From Clostridiales bacterium (GTDB lineage Bacteria > Bacillota > Clostridia > Lachnospirales > Lachnospiraceae): a stretch of 26,599 nt of DNA. Shown piece by piece: positions 15,584 through 24,824 of this stretch. Positions within the stretch are counted from its first letter, which is position 1. Each line of letters begins with the position of its first letter. The notes beneath the pieces were generated by a model. It searched no databases. It was given only the letters and a program-made list of their open reading frames with translations, and had not been told where the DNA came from. The stretch spans positions 1 through 26,599 of the forward strand of contig QAKV01000029.1 of assembly GCA_003343625.1 (NCBI GenBank), read 5' to 3'. Both the position numbers and the translations under genes were made by a program.

Positions 15584-16732
15584 TCAGACATCCTTCAGGC
15601 GGATTCCCCTTGCCACGCTCATGACCAGGCCCATCTCGATCAGCAAAAACAGCACGGATGTGCCTCCGTAGCTGATGAACGGGAGGGAAATTCCCGTGTT
15701 TGGAATGGTGTTGGTGACCACGGCGATATTCAGGATCACCTGAATGGCGATATGCCCCATCACGCCCACTACCAACAGGGCTCCGAACAGATCGGGCGCG
15801 TTGTTTGCGATGACCATAAAGCGCCAAATGAGCAGGATGAAGATCAGGATCACGGCGATAGCGCCGAACAGCCCCAATTCCTCGCAGATCACGGCGAAGA
15901 TCATATCATTTTGTTCCTCCGGAAGATAGCCCAGCTTCTGCATGCTCTGCCCCAGCCCCTTCCCGAAAATGCCTCCGGAACCGATGGCATACAGGGCCTG
16001 AAGCGTCTGAAACCCCTTGTCGGAAGGATCCGATTCCGGATCCAGCCAGGCCAGGATGCGGGCGCTTCGAAAGCCCATCCCCTCAGTTTCTCCGGCCTTC
16101 GCGATCAGAAATACCAGAAGGGCGGCGCCTGCGATTCCGATAGCGCCGATGATGATGAACCTCTTGTAGTCCGGACTGGCCACGAAAAGCATCAGGCCCG
16201 CGATCCCGAAAATGATGATGGCGGAACTCAGATTATCCGTCACCTTCCACACGAGAACCGAAACGAAGCCCGCCGCCAGCAGAATCATCCAAAATCCCTT
16301 CGCGGATCTGACTTTCCTGCCCATTTTGCAAATCAAACTGGCCAAAAACAGGATCATCGCCAGTTTCGCGATCTCCGCCGGCTGCACGGAAACCCCGAGA
16401 TTCAGCCACCTCCGGGCGCCGTTTGCCTCGCGCCCCAGCGGAGTCATCACCAACAGGATCAGAATGATGGAGACCACATAGCCCAACACCGCGAAATGCT
16501 CCCAGAAATGGTAGGGGATCCGCGAAACCACCAGCATAGCCACGATTCCAAGCCCTGCTGCGGATGCCTGGTGCACCAGATAGTACATCTCATCGTCCAT
16601 CTGCTGGGAAGCCCCGTAAGCGCTGGCCGAATAGATCATAACCAGCCCGAAGCCCACCAGAAACAGGATGATAAACAAAAGGCTGTAATCAAAATAGTAT
16701 TCGTTTTTATTCCCGCTTCTTCGTCCCGCCAC
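15584..16732 (-). CDS. ftsW: SEDS-family peptidoglycan glycosyltransferase FtsW/SpoVE
   Basis: A 382-residue polytopic membrane protein with about ten hydrophobic segments. It polymerises lipid II together with a class B PBP at the septum. SEDS motifs are present: REANGARRWLNLG...VQPAEIAKL (101-124), GKGLGQSMQKLGYLPEEQND with the likely catalytic Asp276 followed by MIFAVICEELG, and PNTGISLPFISYGGTS (344-359). The dcw position favours FtsW/SpoVE over RodA. The start is GTG with GAGGAG eight bases upstream, 4 nt after the murD stop. In a spore former it may serve division, the spore cortex (as SpoVE), or both. Confidence 0.94.
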   Translation of the reverse strand: MAGRRSGNKNEYYFDYSLLFIILFLVGFGLVMIYSASAYGASQQMDDEMYYLVHQASAAGLGIVAMLVVSRIPYHFWEHFAVLGYVVSIILILLVMTPLGREANGARRWLNLGVSVQPAEIAKLAMILFLASLICKMGRKVRSAKGFWMILLAAGFVSVLVWKVTDNLSSAIIIFGIAGLMLFVASPDYKRFIIIGAIGIAGAALLVFLIAKAGETEGMGFRSARILAWLDPESDPSDKGFQTLQALYAIGSGGIFGKGLGQSMQKLGYLPEEQNDMIFAVICEELGLFGAIAVILIFILLIWRFMVIANNAPDLFGALLVVGVMGHIAIQVILNIAVVTNTIPNTGISLPFISYGGTSVLFLLIEMGLVMSVARGIRLKDV

Positions 16733-16736
16733 GAAA

Positions 16737-18098
16737 TCACTCCTCTAATCGATTGACATAGTCCTTGAACATCTGCCCTCTCACCTCATAGTTGGGAAAC
16801 ATTCCCCAGCTGGCGCAGGCGGGGGATAAGAGAACCGCATCGCCGGAAACGGCATTTTCGGTACAGATCTCCATGGCCTCTTCAAAGCTGTCCGCCAAAA
16901 CCACATTCTCCATGCCGTGGCGGCGGGCGCATTCCGCGATCTTCTCCCGCGTCTGCCCGATCAGAACCAGAAGTTTTACCTTCCCGTCGAAGGCCTCGAT
17001 CCATTCGTCGTAATCGTTCCCTTTGTCATAGCCGCCCCCTATGAGGATCGTGGGCCAACGCATGGCCCGGATCCCGCGGATGGCGGCATCCGGATTGGTG
17101 CCTTTGGAGTCGTTGTAGTAGACCACTCCCTTTTTTTCGGCCACGAATTCGATTCTGTGTTCTACCGCCCGAAATGCCTTCACCGCAGGGATGATCTCCT
17201 CCATAGGCACGCCGAAGGACGATGCGATGGCCATCGCTGCCATCACATTTTCGTAATTATGTACGCCCAGAAGCCGCATGTCCCGCACATTCAGCAACTC
17301 TTCCCTCTTTCCCCCAAAGGTTTGACAGATCAGGTCTCCGTCCAGAAAAAAGCCTTCTTCCGGTATGGATTGTGAGGAAAACCAGATCACCCGGGCGGGG
17401 CAGCTTCCGGCGAATTCCCGCAGTCTGGTATCGTCGTAATTCAGGATACAGAAATCCTCTTTCGTCTGATTTTTCGCAATGGATTCCTTCACCGCCGCAT
17501 AATTTCCCATGGTATGATGCCGGTTTAAATGATCCGGCGTGATATTCAAAATAGCGGAAACCCTCGGATGAAAGGAGTGAACCGTCTCCAGCTGGAAGCT
17601 GCTGATTTCTGCCACGGTCACGCTGTCCCGGCCCGTCTGAAGCGCCTTCGCCGTATAGGCCGTCCCGATATTGCCCACCACGAAAACCGAGGAAAAATGC
17701 CTCTTCATGATCTCCCCGACCAGCGCAGTGGTGGTGGTTTTCCCGTTCGTCCCCGTGATGGCTGCCACCTGCCCTTTCTCACAGTTCCAGGCCAGCTCCA
17801 CCTCACCCCAGACCGGAATACCCGCATCGAAAAACCGCCCCAGCGCAGGAGAATCCACAGGAATGCCGGGGCTTGCCACCACCAGATCCAGTTGGCCGAT
17901 CCGTTCCTCCGGCAAGGCCTTCAAAAAAATCGGGACATCGGCCAGAAATTCCTCTTTCCGCCGCAACGCCGCCGCATCCAAATCCGGATTTTCGTCGAAC
18001 AGAATCGGCTGCGCTCCCGCCTGAATCAGGAGCTGGGCCGCCCCCAGGCCGCTCTTGCCACAGCCAACCACCAATACCTTTTTCCCTTTTAACTCCAT
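16737..18098 (-). CDS. murD: UDP-N-acetylmuramoyl-L-alanine--D-glutamate ligase
   Basis: A 453-residue cytosolic Mur ligase that adds D-Glu to UDP-MurNAc-L-Ala. A Rossmann-like N terminus (VLVVGCGKSGLGAAQLL) is followed by the ATP loop GTNGKTTT (116-123), then NITPDHLNRH, the central VHNYENVMAA, VEHRIEFV and NDSKGTNPDAA, all MurD motifs. I chose the ATG at 18098 with GGAGG six bases upstream; an ATG at 18110 lacks a Shine-Dalgarno. It lies between mraY and ftsW, the usual order. murE and murF, the ligases acting next, are not in the window. Confidence 0.96.
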   Translation of the reverse strand: MELKGKKVLVVGCGKSGLGAAQLLIQAGAQPILFDENPDLDAAALRRKEEFLADVPIFLKALPEERIGQLDLVVASPGIPVDSPALGRFFDAGIPVWGEVELAWNCEKGQVAAITGTNGKTTTTALVGEIMKRHFSSVFVVGNIGTAYTAKALQTGRDSVTVAEISSFQLETVHSFHPRVSAILNITPDHLNRHHTMGNYAAVKESIAKNQTKEDFCILNYDDTRLREFAGSCPARVIWFSSQSIPEEGFFLDGDLICQTFGGKREELLNVRDMRLLGVHNYENVMAAMAIASSFGVPMEEIIPAVKAFRAVEHRIEFVAEKKGVVYYNDSKGTNPDAAIRGIRAMRWPTILIGGGYDKGNDYDEWIEAFDGKVKLLVLIGQTREKIAECARRHGMENVVLADSFEEAMEICTENAVSGDAVLLSPACASWGMFPNYEVRGQMFKDYVNRLEE

Positions 18099-18158
18099 CT
18101 TTTCCTCCATTCCGAAACGCTTTTGCGCCCCGGTATCTTTTTCTTTCCTTTTTTCCTC

Positions 18159-19115
18159 TCACACCCCGGCCAAAGCCACGAGGCACAAAAGCGCCGTCAC
18201 GATGGAAAACACGGCGACCACCCGGGTCTCCGACCATCCGCACAGCTCGAAGTGATGATGCAGAGGCGCCATTTTGAAAATCCTTCTGCCGCCGCTGACC
18301 TTATACCAGAATACCTGCAGGATCACGGACAACACCTCTGCCAGATAGACGAATCCCACGATGGGAATGAACAGCGGAAGCTGCATCAGATAGGCCGCTC
18401 CGGCAACGAATCCCCCCAGCGCCAGGGAACCGGTGTCCCCCATGAACACGCTGGCGGGATGTACGTTGAACAAAAGGAATCCCAACAGCCCTCCGGCCAC
18501 AGCGCAGGTCACGGGCTCGATCCCGCTTTTCGTCCCGATGGCCACCGCCGAAAAGAACACGGCCACCAGCGCCGTCACGCTGCCCGCGAGCCCATCCAGC
18601 CCGTCCGTGAAATTGGTTCCGTTCACCGTCCCGATCACCACGAAAAACAGAATCGGGATATTCCAGATGCCGAAGTCCAGCACTCTCCCCGGCAGAAACG
18701 GGATTTTCATGGTCAGCTCCACTTCCGGACTGCGCGTTAAATACAGTGCAAATACCCCTGTCACCAAAAGCTGCCCCAGCATTTTCTGCGCGGGCGAGAG
18801 CCCCATGGAACGCTTCAGAACGACTTTGATGTAATCGTCGAGAAACCCCACCAGGCCGAACCCCAACGTCAAAAACAGGATCGGGAGGATCCTGGGGTAA
18901 TCTTCCATGAAAAACAGGCAGGCCGCCGTCACCCCAGCCAGAAACAGCAGTCCCCCCATGGTGGGGGTGCCGCTCTTTTTCAGATGTGTTCGCGGCCCTT
19001 CGTCGCGAATCGTCTGCCCGATTTTGAGCTTTCTCAAAAAAGGAATGACAACCGGTCCCAAAAGCGCGCTCACGCCAAAGGAGATCAGAACCGGCAATAC
19101 GATCGTTGTCATCAT
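18159..19115 (-). CDS. mraY: phospho-N-acetylmuramoyl-pentapeptide-transferase
   Basis: A 318-residue integral membrane enzyme making lipid I from UDP-MurNAc-pentapeptide and undecaprenyl phosphate. About ten membrane segments. Catalytic Asp93-Asp94 in FLDDYIK, NGTNFTDGLDGL (165-176), Asp227 in FMGDTGSL and the PLHHHFE histidine motif (284-290) are present. I chose the ATG at 19115 (an ATG at 19112 is equivalent). A GTG at 19142 has no Shine-Dalgarno and adds a charged stretch not seen in the family. It follows the SpoVD-like gene by ~30 nt. Confidence 0.96.
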   Translation of the reverse strand: MMTTIVLPVLISFGVSALLGPVVIPFLRKLKIGQTIRDEGPRTHLKKSGTPTMGGLLFLAGVTAACLFFMEDYPRILPILFLTLGFGLVGFLDDYIKVVLKRSMGLSPAQKMLGQLLVTGVFALYLTRSPEVELTMKIPFLPGRVLDFGIWNIPILFFVVIGTVNGTNFTDGLDGLAGSVTALVAVFFSAVAIGTKSGIEPVTCAVAGGLLGFLLFNVHPASVFMGDTGSLALGGFVAGAAYLMQLPLFIPIVGFVYLAEVLSVILQVFWYKVSGGRRIFKMAPLHHHFELCGWSETRVVAVFSIVTALLCLVALAGV

Positions 19116-19144
19116 TTTCCCGTCTCGTCCCTTTCCGAACACAG

Positions 19145-20875
19145 TCAGTTTTTATTATACTCTTTTTCCTCCAAATACGGAAGGATGTTTTCAAAAAGCT
19201 GCCGGATCACCGGCGCCGCCACTTGTCCGCCGTAATAGATTCCCTGCGGGTTACGGATGATGCACAGCGCGAGGACTTTCGGATCCTCCGCCGGCGCAAA
19301 ACCGAGGAAAGAGGAAATGTATTTTCCCGTCCCTCTGGGCAGCGTCTCGCTGGTCGCCGTTTTGCCCCCGATCCGATACCCTTCCACCTTCCCGTTTTGT
19401 CCTCCGCCGTTTTCCACCACCTGAAACAGGATCTCTCGCATCCGGCTGCTGGTATCTTCGGAAACGATGCCCTTTTCCACCGGCCAGGTAAACGTATGGG
19501 TCACTTTTCCTTCCTGATCGATAGTCTTTAATCCGAAATGAGGGGTGATCCTCTTTCCGCCGTTGATCAGCGAAGACACGGTGGTGGCGAGCTGGATGGG
19601 CGTGATCTGAAAGGACTGCCCGAAGGAAACGGTGGCCAGCTCCACCGGGCCCATATTTTCCTTTTTGTGCATGATCGTCCCCGCTTCCCCCGGCAGATCG
19701 ATTCCGGTCTTTTTTTTCAGTCCGAACTGCTCGAAGTAGCGGTAATATCGATCCACTCCCAACCTTAGCCCGACCGTGACGAACACCGGATTACAGGAGT
19801 TCATCGTGCCCTGGACGAAGGTTTCGGTTCCATGCCCCTGTACCTTCGCGCACCGGATTTTCCGGTCATCCACCACGATATAGCCGGGGCACTGGAAGGT
19901 ATCCTCTTCCGTCACCACTCCTTCCTCCAGCGCTGCGGAAGCCGTGATGATTTTAAATGCGGAGCCGGGTTCATAGGTATCGCTGATGCAGGCGTTGCGC
20001 CACATCCGGTTCAAAAGATCCTGTCTTTCTTCCTCCGTGGCAGGATTTTCCCCTTCCGGAAGGACGAAGGGATCATTCAAATCGTATTCCGGCACATCCG
20101 CCAGCGCCAGGATCTCCCCGTTGTCCGGCCGCATGACCAGAATGGAAACGCTGTCCGCTTCCTTGGCCTTTTTCACCTGCTGCGCCAACTGCGTAGCGTA
20201 CTGTTGAATATTCCTGTCCAGGCTGATGCACAGGTCATCCCCGCTCACCGGCTCAATCCGCTTTTCTCCCTCCCCCTCGATCTGAACGCCGCGGGCGTCA
20301 GTGGTCTCCAGAATAACGCCTGGCTCCCCCTCCAGCCAGGATTCATAATAGGATTCCAGCGCCAGGATCCCCTGATTATCCGCGCCCGTAAATCCCAGCA
20401 CCTTTGAAGCCAGATCCGACCATGGATAATACCGTTTATAGTCCTCGTCCACCTTGATTCCGGCGAGCCCGTAAGCCCGGATGGCGTCCCCTTTTTCCTT
20501 CTCCACATTGCTCTTGATCTTTTCGATGGACGAGACTTTTTCCACCCGTCTGCGGATTTCCTCTTCCTCCATTTCCAGCTCCTCCGAAAGGACTGCGATC
20601 ACTTTTTCCGGCTCGCGAATTTGGCTGTGAATCACGGAAATGGTGCAGACCGTCCTGTTGTCCGCCAGCACCTCCCCGTTTCTGTCCAGGATTCTCCCCC
20701 TGCGGGCTTTGATTTTCCTCTCCCGCTGATGCAGATCCTCCGCCATCTCGGCATAATGCTCCGATCGAAATACCATCAGATAAACCACCCTCGCCGTCAG
20801 GCCGCAAAACAGAGCCAGACAGAGGAAGAAGGCAGCCACGATTTTCCTGCGGTGATAGGTCCTGCTCTTTTCCAT
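19145..20875 (-). CDS. spoVD: class B penicillin-binding protein, SpoVD/FtsI type
   Basis: A 576-residue transpeptidase. It has one N-terminal membrane helix (about 11-35), a pedestal domain beginning RRGRILDRNGEVLA (59-72), and a transpeptidase domain with catalytic Ser305 in SAFK (305-308), SCN (360-362) and KTA (505-507) where KTG is usual. There is no PASTA domain. Its place directly before mraY matches spoVD of B. subtilis, so a role in the spore cortex is likely, but it could share in division. I chose the ATG at 20875 because GAGG lies six bases upstream; an ATG at 20887 falls inside the hairpin. That Shine-Dalgarno is buried in the terminator-like stem described separately. Confidence 0.92.
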   Translation of the reverse strand: MEKSRTYHRRKIVAAFFLCLALFCGLTARVVYLMVFRSEHYAEMAEDLHQRERKIKARRGRILDRNGEVLADNRTVCTISVIHSQIREPEKVIAVLSEELEMEEEEIRRRVEKVSSIEKIKSNVEKEKGDAIRAYGLAGIKVDEDYKRYYPWSDLASKVLGFTGADNQGILALESYYESWLEGEPGVILETTDARGVQIEGEGEKRIEPVSGDDLCISLDRNIQQYATQLAQQVKKAKEADSVSILVMRPDNGEILALADVPEYDLNDPFVLPEGENPATEEERQDLLNRMWRNACISDTYEPGSAFKIITASAALEEGVVTEEDTFQCPGYIVVDDRKIRCAKVQGHGTETFVQGTMNSCNPVFVTVGLRLGVDRYYRYFEQFGLKKKTGIDLPGEAGTIMHKKENMGPVELATVSFGQSFQITPIQLATTVSSLINGGKRITPHFGLKTIDQEGKVTHTFTWPVEKGIVSEDTSSRMREILFQVVENGGGQNGKVEGYRIGGKTATSETLPRGTGKYISSFLGFAPAEDPKVLALCIIRNPQGIYYGGQVAAPVIRQLFENILPYLEEKEYNKN

Positions 20876-20929
20876 AAAAAACCTCATAAGCCGGTCGTTA
20901 TTACAATCTATTAACCGGCCTATGAGGTT
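20876..20929 (-). terminator. intercistronic terminator/attenuator covering the spoVD ribosome-binding site
   Basis: On the minus strand the arms at 20929-20914 and 20895-20880 pair over 16 bp (one G-U) around an 18-nt loop. A T6 run (20881-20876) ends immediately before the spoVD ATG (20875). The hairpin starts three bases after the preceding PBP stop codon. The 3' arm contains the GAGG Shine-Dalgarno of spoVD, so the structure can both end transcripts and block translation of read-through mRNA. Confidence 0.85.
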
Positions 20930-20932
20930 ATG

Positions 20933-23356
20933 CTATTCTTCCCCGGCACCCGCTTCTTCGCTGCTCTCCGCGCCTGCGCTATCCGCGTCTGCGCTCTCGC
21001 CGCCATCCTGGCCTTCGCCCTGTCCGGTCGTCCCTCCCAGAATGCCGGAAACCGGCGTTTCATATCCCTCGTCTTCCGGCGTGATGGGCTGTCCGGTATC
21101 CGGGTCGATTACCTGGCCTTCCTCATTGACATAAGGGTTGTCCTCCCGACTCTCGTCCGGGTTCTCCCCTTCTCCTGCGTTTTGGGATTCGGATTCCCCG
21201 GTTTGAGGCTGGGCTTCCGATTCTCCCGGATCGGGATTCTCTCCCGACTCCCCGCCTTCCATGCCGTCTGTTCCGTTTTCTGACACGGTCTGTTCCGCAT
21301 CGTTGCCGCTCACGCCGTTCTCCAGATCCTGGCGGATTTCGATCTGCAGATCATCCAATACCTTCTGATCTTCTTCCGTCAGGGGCTCCGTCATGAAAAT
21401 GTTCAGATAAGGCAATACTTCGCAAAAGATATTCCTCGCCATCAGCGCCGCTTTTCCGGTTTCCAGATCCTGGTTCTGCGAGTTCGGCCTGTTCAAAACC
21501 ACATAAACCGCGATCTGCGGATCGTCCGCCGGAGCGTAGCCCAAAAAGGAAACCACATATTCGTCCTTTTCGCGGGTTCCCTGTTCCGATACGGTCTCCG
21601 CCGTGCCGGTCTTACCGCCGATGCGGTATCCCGGCGTCCTGGCCCTCCAGCCGGTTCCGTTCTCCCCGTAGATAACCTGTTCGCAGTATTCCCTGACTTT
21701 CGCCGAAGTTTCAGAAGATATTACCTGCTTCAATACCCTGGGCTCGATATTTTCCACCACAGATCCGTCGGAAGCGGTGATCTTGCTCACCATGTGCGGC
21801 TCATAATAATACCCTCCATTGATCAGAGAGCAAAATCCGGTGATCATCTGGATCATCGTCACGTTAAAACCCTGGCCGAAGCTGGAAGTCGCCAGCTCCG
21901 TGGGGCCCATGGTATTCTCATTGAATACCAGGGAAGCGGTTCTGGCCTCCCCCGCCAGATCGATATTCGTCCTCAGTCCGAAATTGAATTCTTCCATATA
22001 CTTTAAGAATTCCTCCGTACCGATGACCTGGGCCATCCGGATCAGGGCGATATTGCAGGATCGCTCGATCGCCTCTCCGATGGACAGCCAGCCTTCCGCC
22101 CCGCTCAGATAGTTATGGCAGCGGATATTATAACCGCCCACTTCCATGATCCCCGTGCATTCGAAGGACTCACTCCCTTTCAGCCGTCCGTCCTCCAGCC
22201 CCATGGCAGCCACGAAGGGCTTCATCGTGGATCCGGGCTCGTAAGTGCTGCTGATGCAGTAATTTTTCCAGAGGGCGTTCAAATTCTGCAAAAGCAGGTC
22301 GTTGTCCTCTTCCATGGCGGCGGCTATCTCCTCTGTGATGACCGTATCCGTGCTGTTGCCGCTGACATCGATCATTCTGGAACCGATGAGGGGTTCCGGA
22401 TTTCTCGTATCATTGAGATCGAAAAACGGATAGCTGGCCATGGCCAGCACATTGCCCGTGTTGACCTCCATCACGATACAGGCCGCATCCCAGGCGCCGT
22501 TTCCCTCCCGGGCCACGTCCTTGTTCTCCTCGTTGTACTGCCTGAGGTACTTTTCCACGATACCCTGGATGGTGGCGTCTATAGTGGAATAGATGCTGTA
22601 GCCGTCCACCGCCGCCCGGGTGGTCCGCTGCAGGTTTTCGTCCGTATCCAGATAGCCGTACTGCCTGCCGTTGACGCCGCTTAAGGTATCGTTGTAATAC
22701 TCTTCCAGCCCGTACAACCCCACTCCGTCCGACCGCGTAAAACCGATGACATCGCAGGCCAGCGTATCGTTGGGATAAACCCTCCGGTAGCTCTCCTCGA
22801 ACCAGATGCCCTGGATGTTTGCGGACTCTTCCGTTCTTTCCGGATCTTCCATCATCTCCTGATACTCGCTGATCTCGTCCCAGGTCATCTGCTTTTTGAT
22901 CACATAATACTGGGAAGCCGGATTTTCCTGGGCATACGCCCTCACCTGGGCCGTATCCACTCCGAAGTAATTTCCGAGCGCCTGCAGGGTCGGCTCCACA
23001 TATTCTTCTTTTGCATTCATTTGTTTGCAGTCCAGAACCAGATCATAGACCTTCTCGCTGACCGCCAGCTTCGTTCCCTTGCTGTCCAGAATCTCTCCGC
23101 GCTTATAGGGAATCGTTTTGCTGGAATACTGCTGCTGGGAGAGCACCTGTTTTTCATAACTCTCCCCTTTATCCCGGTTGATGAGGATCAGCCGGGCGCT
23201 TAATCCGGCGAAAGCCAGCAGCACCAATAAAAACAGCACTACCAGCTTCCTCTGCATCTTCGTCGTAAATTTGTTCCGGCCCATGTCGCGGCCAGCCGCG
23301 CCTTCTCCGGGCCGATTTTGCCCTCTGTTGTCGTATCTTCTCTCCAAATCCTGCAC
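20933..23356 (-). CDS. class B penicillin-binding protein with acidic C-terminal tail
   Basis: An 807-residue division-type transpeptidase (FtsI/PBP2B-like). A basic cytoplasmic N terminus and one membrane helix (about 38-58) come first. The pedestal starts near KRGEILDSKGTKLA (85-97). The transpeptidase domain has Ser376-x-x-Lys379 (STMK), SCN (433-435) and KTG (582-584). The catalytic part ends near 655. A tail from about 681 to 807 is low-complexity and very acidic (36 Asp/Glu, 1 Arg, no Lys). No PASTA or LPXTG motif is present. Directly after ftsL, this is the probable septal PBP and FtsW partner. The start is uncertain: GTG at 23356 sits 4 nt after ftsL with a weak Shine-Dalgarno; TTG at 23347 and ATG at 23284 are alternatives. 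Confidence 0.93.
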   Translation of the reverse strand: MQDLERRYDNRGQNRPGEGAAGRDMGRNKFTTKMQRKLVVLFLLVLLAFAGLSARLILINRDKGESYEKQVLSQQQYSSKTIPYKRGEILDSKGTKLAVSEKVYDLVLDCKQMNAKEEYVEPTLQALGNYFGVDTAQVRAYAQENPASQYYVIKKQMTWDEISEYQEMMEDPERTEESANIQGIWFEESYRRVYPNDTLACDVIGFTRSDGVGLYGLEEYYNDTLSGVNGRQYGYLDTDENLQRTTRAAVDGYSIYSTIDATIQGIVEKYLRQYNEENKDVAREGNGAWDAACIVMEVNTGNVLAMASYPFFDLNDTRNPEPLIGSRMIDVSGNSTDTVITEEIAAAMEEDNDLLLQNLNALWKNYCISSTYEPGSTMKPFVAAMGLEDGRLKGSESFECTGIMEVGGYNIRCHNYLSGAEGWLSIGEAIERSCNIALIRMAQVIGTEEFLKYMEEFNFGLRTNIDLAGEARTASLVFNENTMGPTELATSSFGQGFNVTMIQMITGFCSLINGGYYYEPHMVSKITASDGSVVENIEPRVLKQVISSETSAKVREYCEQVIYGENGTGWRARTPGYRIGGKTGTAETVSEQGTREKDEYVVSFLGYAPADDPQIAVYVVLNRPNSQNQDLETGKAALMARNIFCEVLPYLNIFMTEPLTEEDQKVLDDLQIEIRQDLENGVSGNDAEQTVSENGTDGMEGGESGENPDPGESEAQPQTGESESQNAGEGENPDESREDNPYVNEEGQVIDPDTGQPITPEDEGYETPVSGILGGTTGQGEGQDGGESADADSAGAESSEEAGAGEE

Positions 23357-23360
23357 CTGC

Positions 23361-23843
23361 CTACTGTTCGATATCCGCGTACTGCCTCACATAGTCGCTT
23401 CCCTCGCTGGGAATCTCGATGATCTGTCCTTCTCCGGCATAGGTCATTCCCAGTTCTGTAATGGCGATCCTGCGGATCTCCTCGAGATCGATGGACGTCT
23501 CGATGCGGCTGAGCGCCTCGTCGTTTTCCGTCTTCAAAGCATTTAACTCGCTCTCTTTTGCCGATACGGCCTTGACGCTCGTGGTGATGGACGACTCCAT
23601 CTGAATGTAGCCGATCAGGGCGAATCCCGTCACCACCATCGCTGCGGTCAGAAACAGAACGTAGGCGAAATTCATGTGGCGGGCGCGCTCCCTGTTTTTC
23701 CGGGTCGTATGGCTCAGCTGCTTTTTCGGCGCTTCCAGCTGTCTTCTGATGTCTTCTTTCCTGACGGCAGAGCCCTGCACGTATCCGCTTCTTCTGTCGG
23801 ATACCTGAAAATGCCTTCTGCCTGTTGTTCTTTCTGCTGCCAT
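23361..23843 (-). CDS. ftsL: FtsL-like cell division protein
   Basis: A 160-residue bitopic protein. A basic cytoplasmic N terminus (1-56) is followed by one membrane helix (about 57-80), a heptad-like coiled coil (about 83-117) and a short acidic tail. These are the size and topology of FtsL, and the position between rsmH and a PBP gene is its canonical place. FtsL sequences diverge strongly, so the name rests on topology and synteny. FtsL joins FtsQ/DivIB and DivIC to activate the FtsW-PBP pair. The ATG at 23843 has GGGGG at eight bases; it starts 27 nt after rsmH and ends 4 nt before the PBP gene. Confidence 0.85.
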   Translation of the reverse strand: MAAERTTGRRHFQVSDRRSGYVQGSAVRKEDIRRQLEAPKKQLSHTTRKNRERARHMNFAYVLFLTAAMVVTGFALIGYIQMESSITTSVKAVSAKESELNALKTENDEALSRIETSIDLEEIRRIAITELGMTYAGEGQIIEIPSEGSDYVRQYADIEQ

Positions 23844-23870
23844 AACTGTTCCCCCTTTTTAGTCGCGGAC

Positions 23871-24815
23871 TCAATCCGCCTGTTCAGCTTTTTCAAAAAT
23901 GCGCAGCTTCGCGCTCTTGGAGCGGGGATTCGCCTCCTGTTCCTCCTGCGACGGAACGACGGGCTTTCTGGTGATCACCGTCCCCCTGCTCTTTTTCCCG
24001 CAGACGCAGACCGGAAATTCCGGCGGGCAGGTGCATGGATTTTCATTTCTGCGAAAAGCCGCTTTCACGATCCGATCCTCCAGCGAATGAAAGGTGATGA
24101 TGCACAACCTGCCTCTCGGATTCAACAGGCCGATCAGCTCGTCCAGCGAATTTTCCAGCACTTCCAGTTCCCGGTTACAGGCGATCCGGATCGCCTGAAA
24201 CGTGCGTTTGGCAGGATGTCCTCCCTTTTCCCGCATCTTCGCCGGTATCGCGCCCCTGATGATCTCCGAAAGCTCACCCGTCGTCTCCACCGGCCTTCTC
24301 TGTCTGTTCGCCACGATATGTTTTGCGATGTTTTTCGCGAATTTATCTTCTCCGTAATCCCGGATGATCCTGTACAGTTCCATCTCCGAATACTCGTTGA
24401 CGATGGTTCTGGCCGTCAGCGTCTGCCTTTGATCCATCCGCATGTCCAGAGGAGCGTCATTCTGGTAGGAAAACCCCCGTTCGCCATTGTCCAGCTGATA
24501 GGAGGAAACGCCCAGATCCAGCAAAATCCCATCCGCACCCGGCACACAAAGCTGCGACAACACAGCCGGCATGTTGCAATAATTGTTTCGTACCAGGGTC
24601 ACCTTGTCCTTCCAGGGCGAAAGCCGTTCTCCGGCAGCGGCGATCGCATCCGCATCCTGATCGATGCCGATCAGGCGTCCACCGGTCAGCTGCTCTGCGA
24701 TCCGGCTGGAATGGCCTCCGCCTCCCAGCGTGCCGTCCACATAGATACCGTCCGGTCTGATATGCAGCCCTTCAATTGTCTCTTCCAGCAAAACGGATGT
24801 ATGCGAAAATTCCAT
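23871..24815 (-). CDS. rsmH: 16S rRNA (cytosine(1402)-N(4))-methyltransferase
   Basis: A 314-residue SAM-dependent methyltransferase (RsmH/MraW) that modifies C1402 of 16S rRNA in the decoding centre. SAM-binding [10 protein letters not shown] (27-36), [17 protein letters not shown] (100-116), PLDMRMD (122-128) and [12 protein letters not shown] (200-211) are all standard. Near the C terminus four cysteines in two C-x-C pairs (261/263, 270/272) sit in a loop typical of Firmicute RsmH and could bind a metal. The ATG at 24815 has AGAGGA just upstream, 9 nt after mraZ. Confidence 0.97.
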   Translation of the reverse strand: MEFSHTSVLLEETIEGLHIRPDGIYVDGTLGGGGHSSRIAEQLTGGRLIGIDQDADAIAAAGERLSPWKDKVTLVRNNYCNMPAVLSQLCVPGADGILLDLGVSSYQLDNGERGFSYQNDAPLDMRMDQRQTLTARTIVNEYSEMELYRIIRDYGEDKFAKNIAKHIVANRQRRPVETTGELSEIIRGAIPAKMREKGGHPAKRTFQAIRIACNRELEVLENSLDELIGLLNPRGRLCIITFHSLEDRIVKAAFRRNENPCTCPPEFPVCVCGKKSRGTVITRKPVVPSQEEQEANPRSKSAKLRIFEKAEQAD

Positions 24816-24824
24816 AAGTTCCTC

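Noticed and set aside
15521..16756. Plus-strand open frame of 411 codons
   Set aside because: Antisense shadow of ftsW with unnatural composition.
20933..21320. PBP tail as PASTA, choline-binding or LPXTG anchor domain
   Set aside because: No such motifs; only acidic low-complexity sequence.
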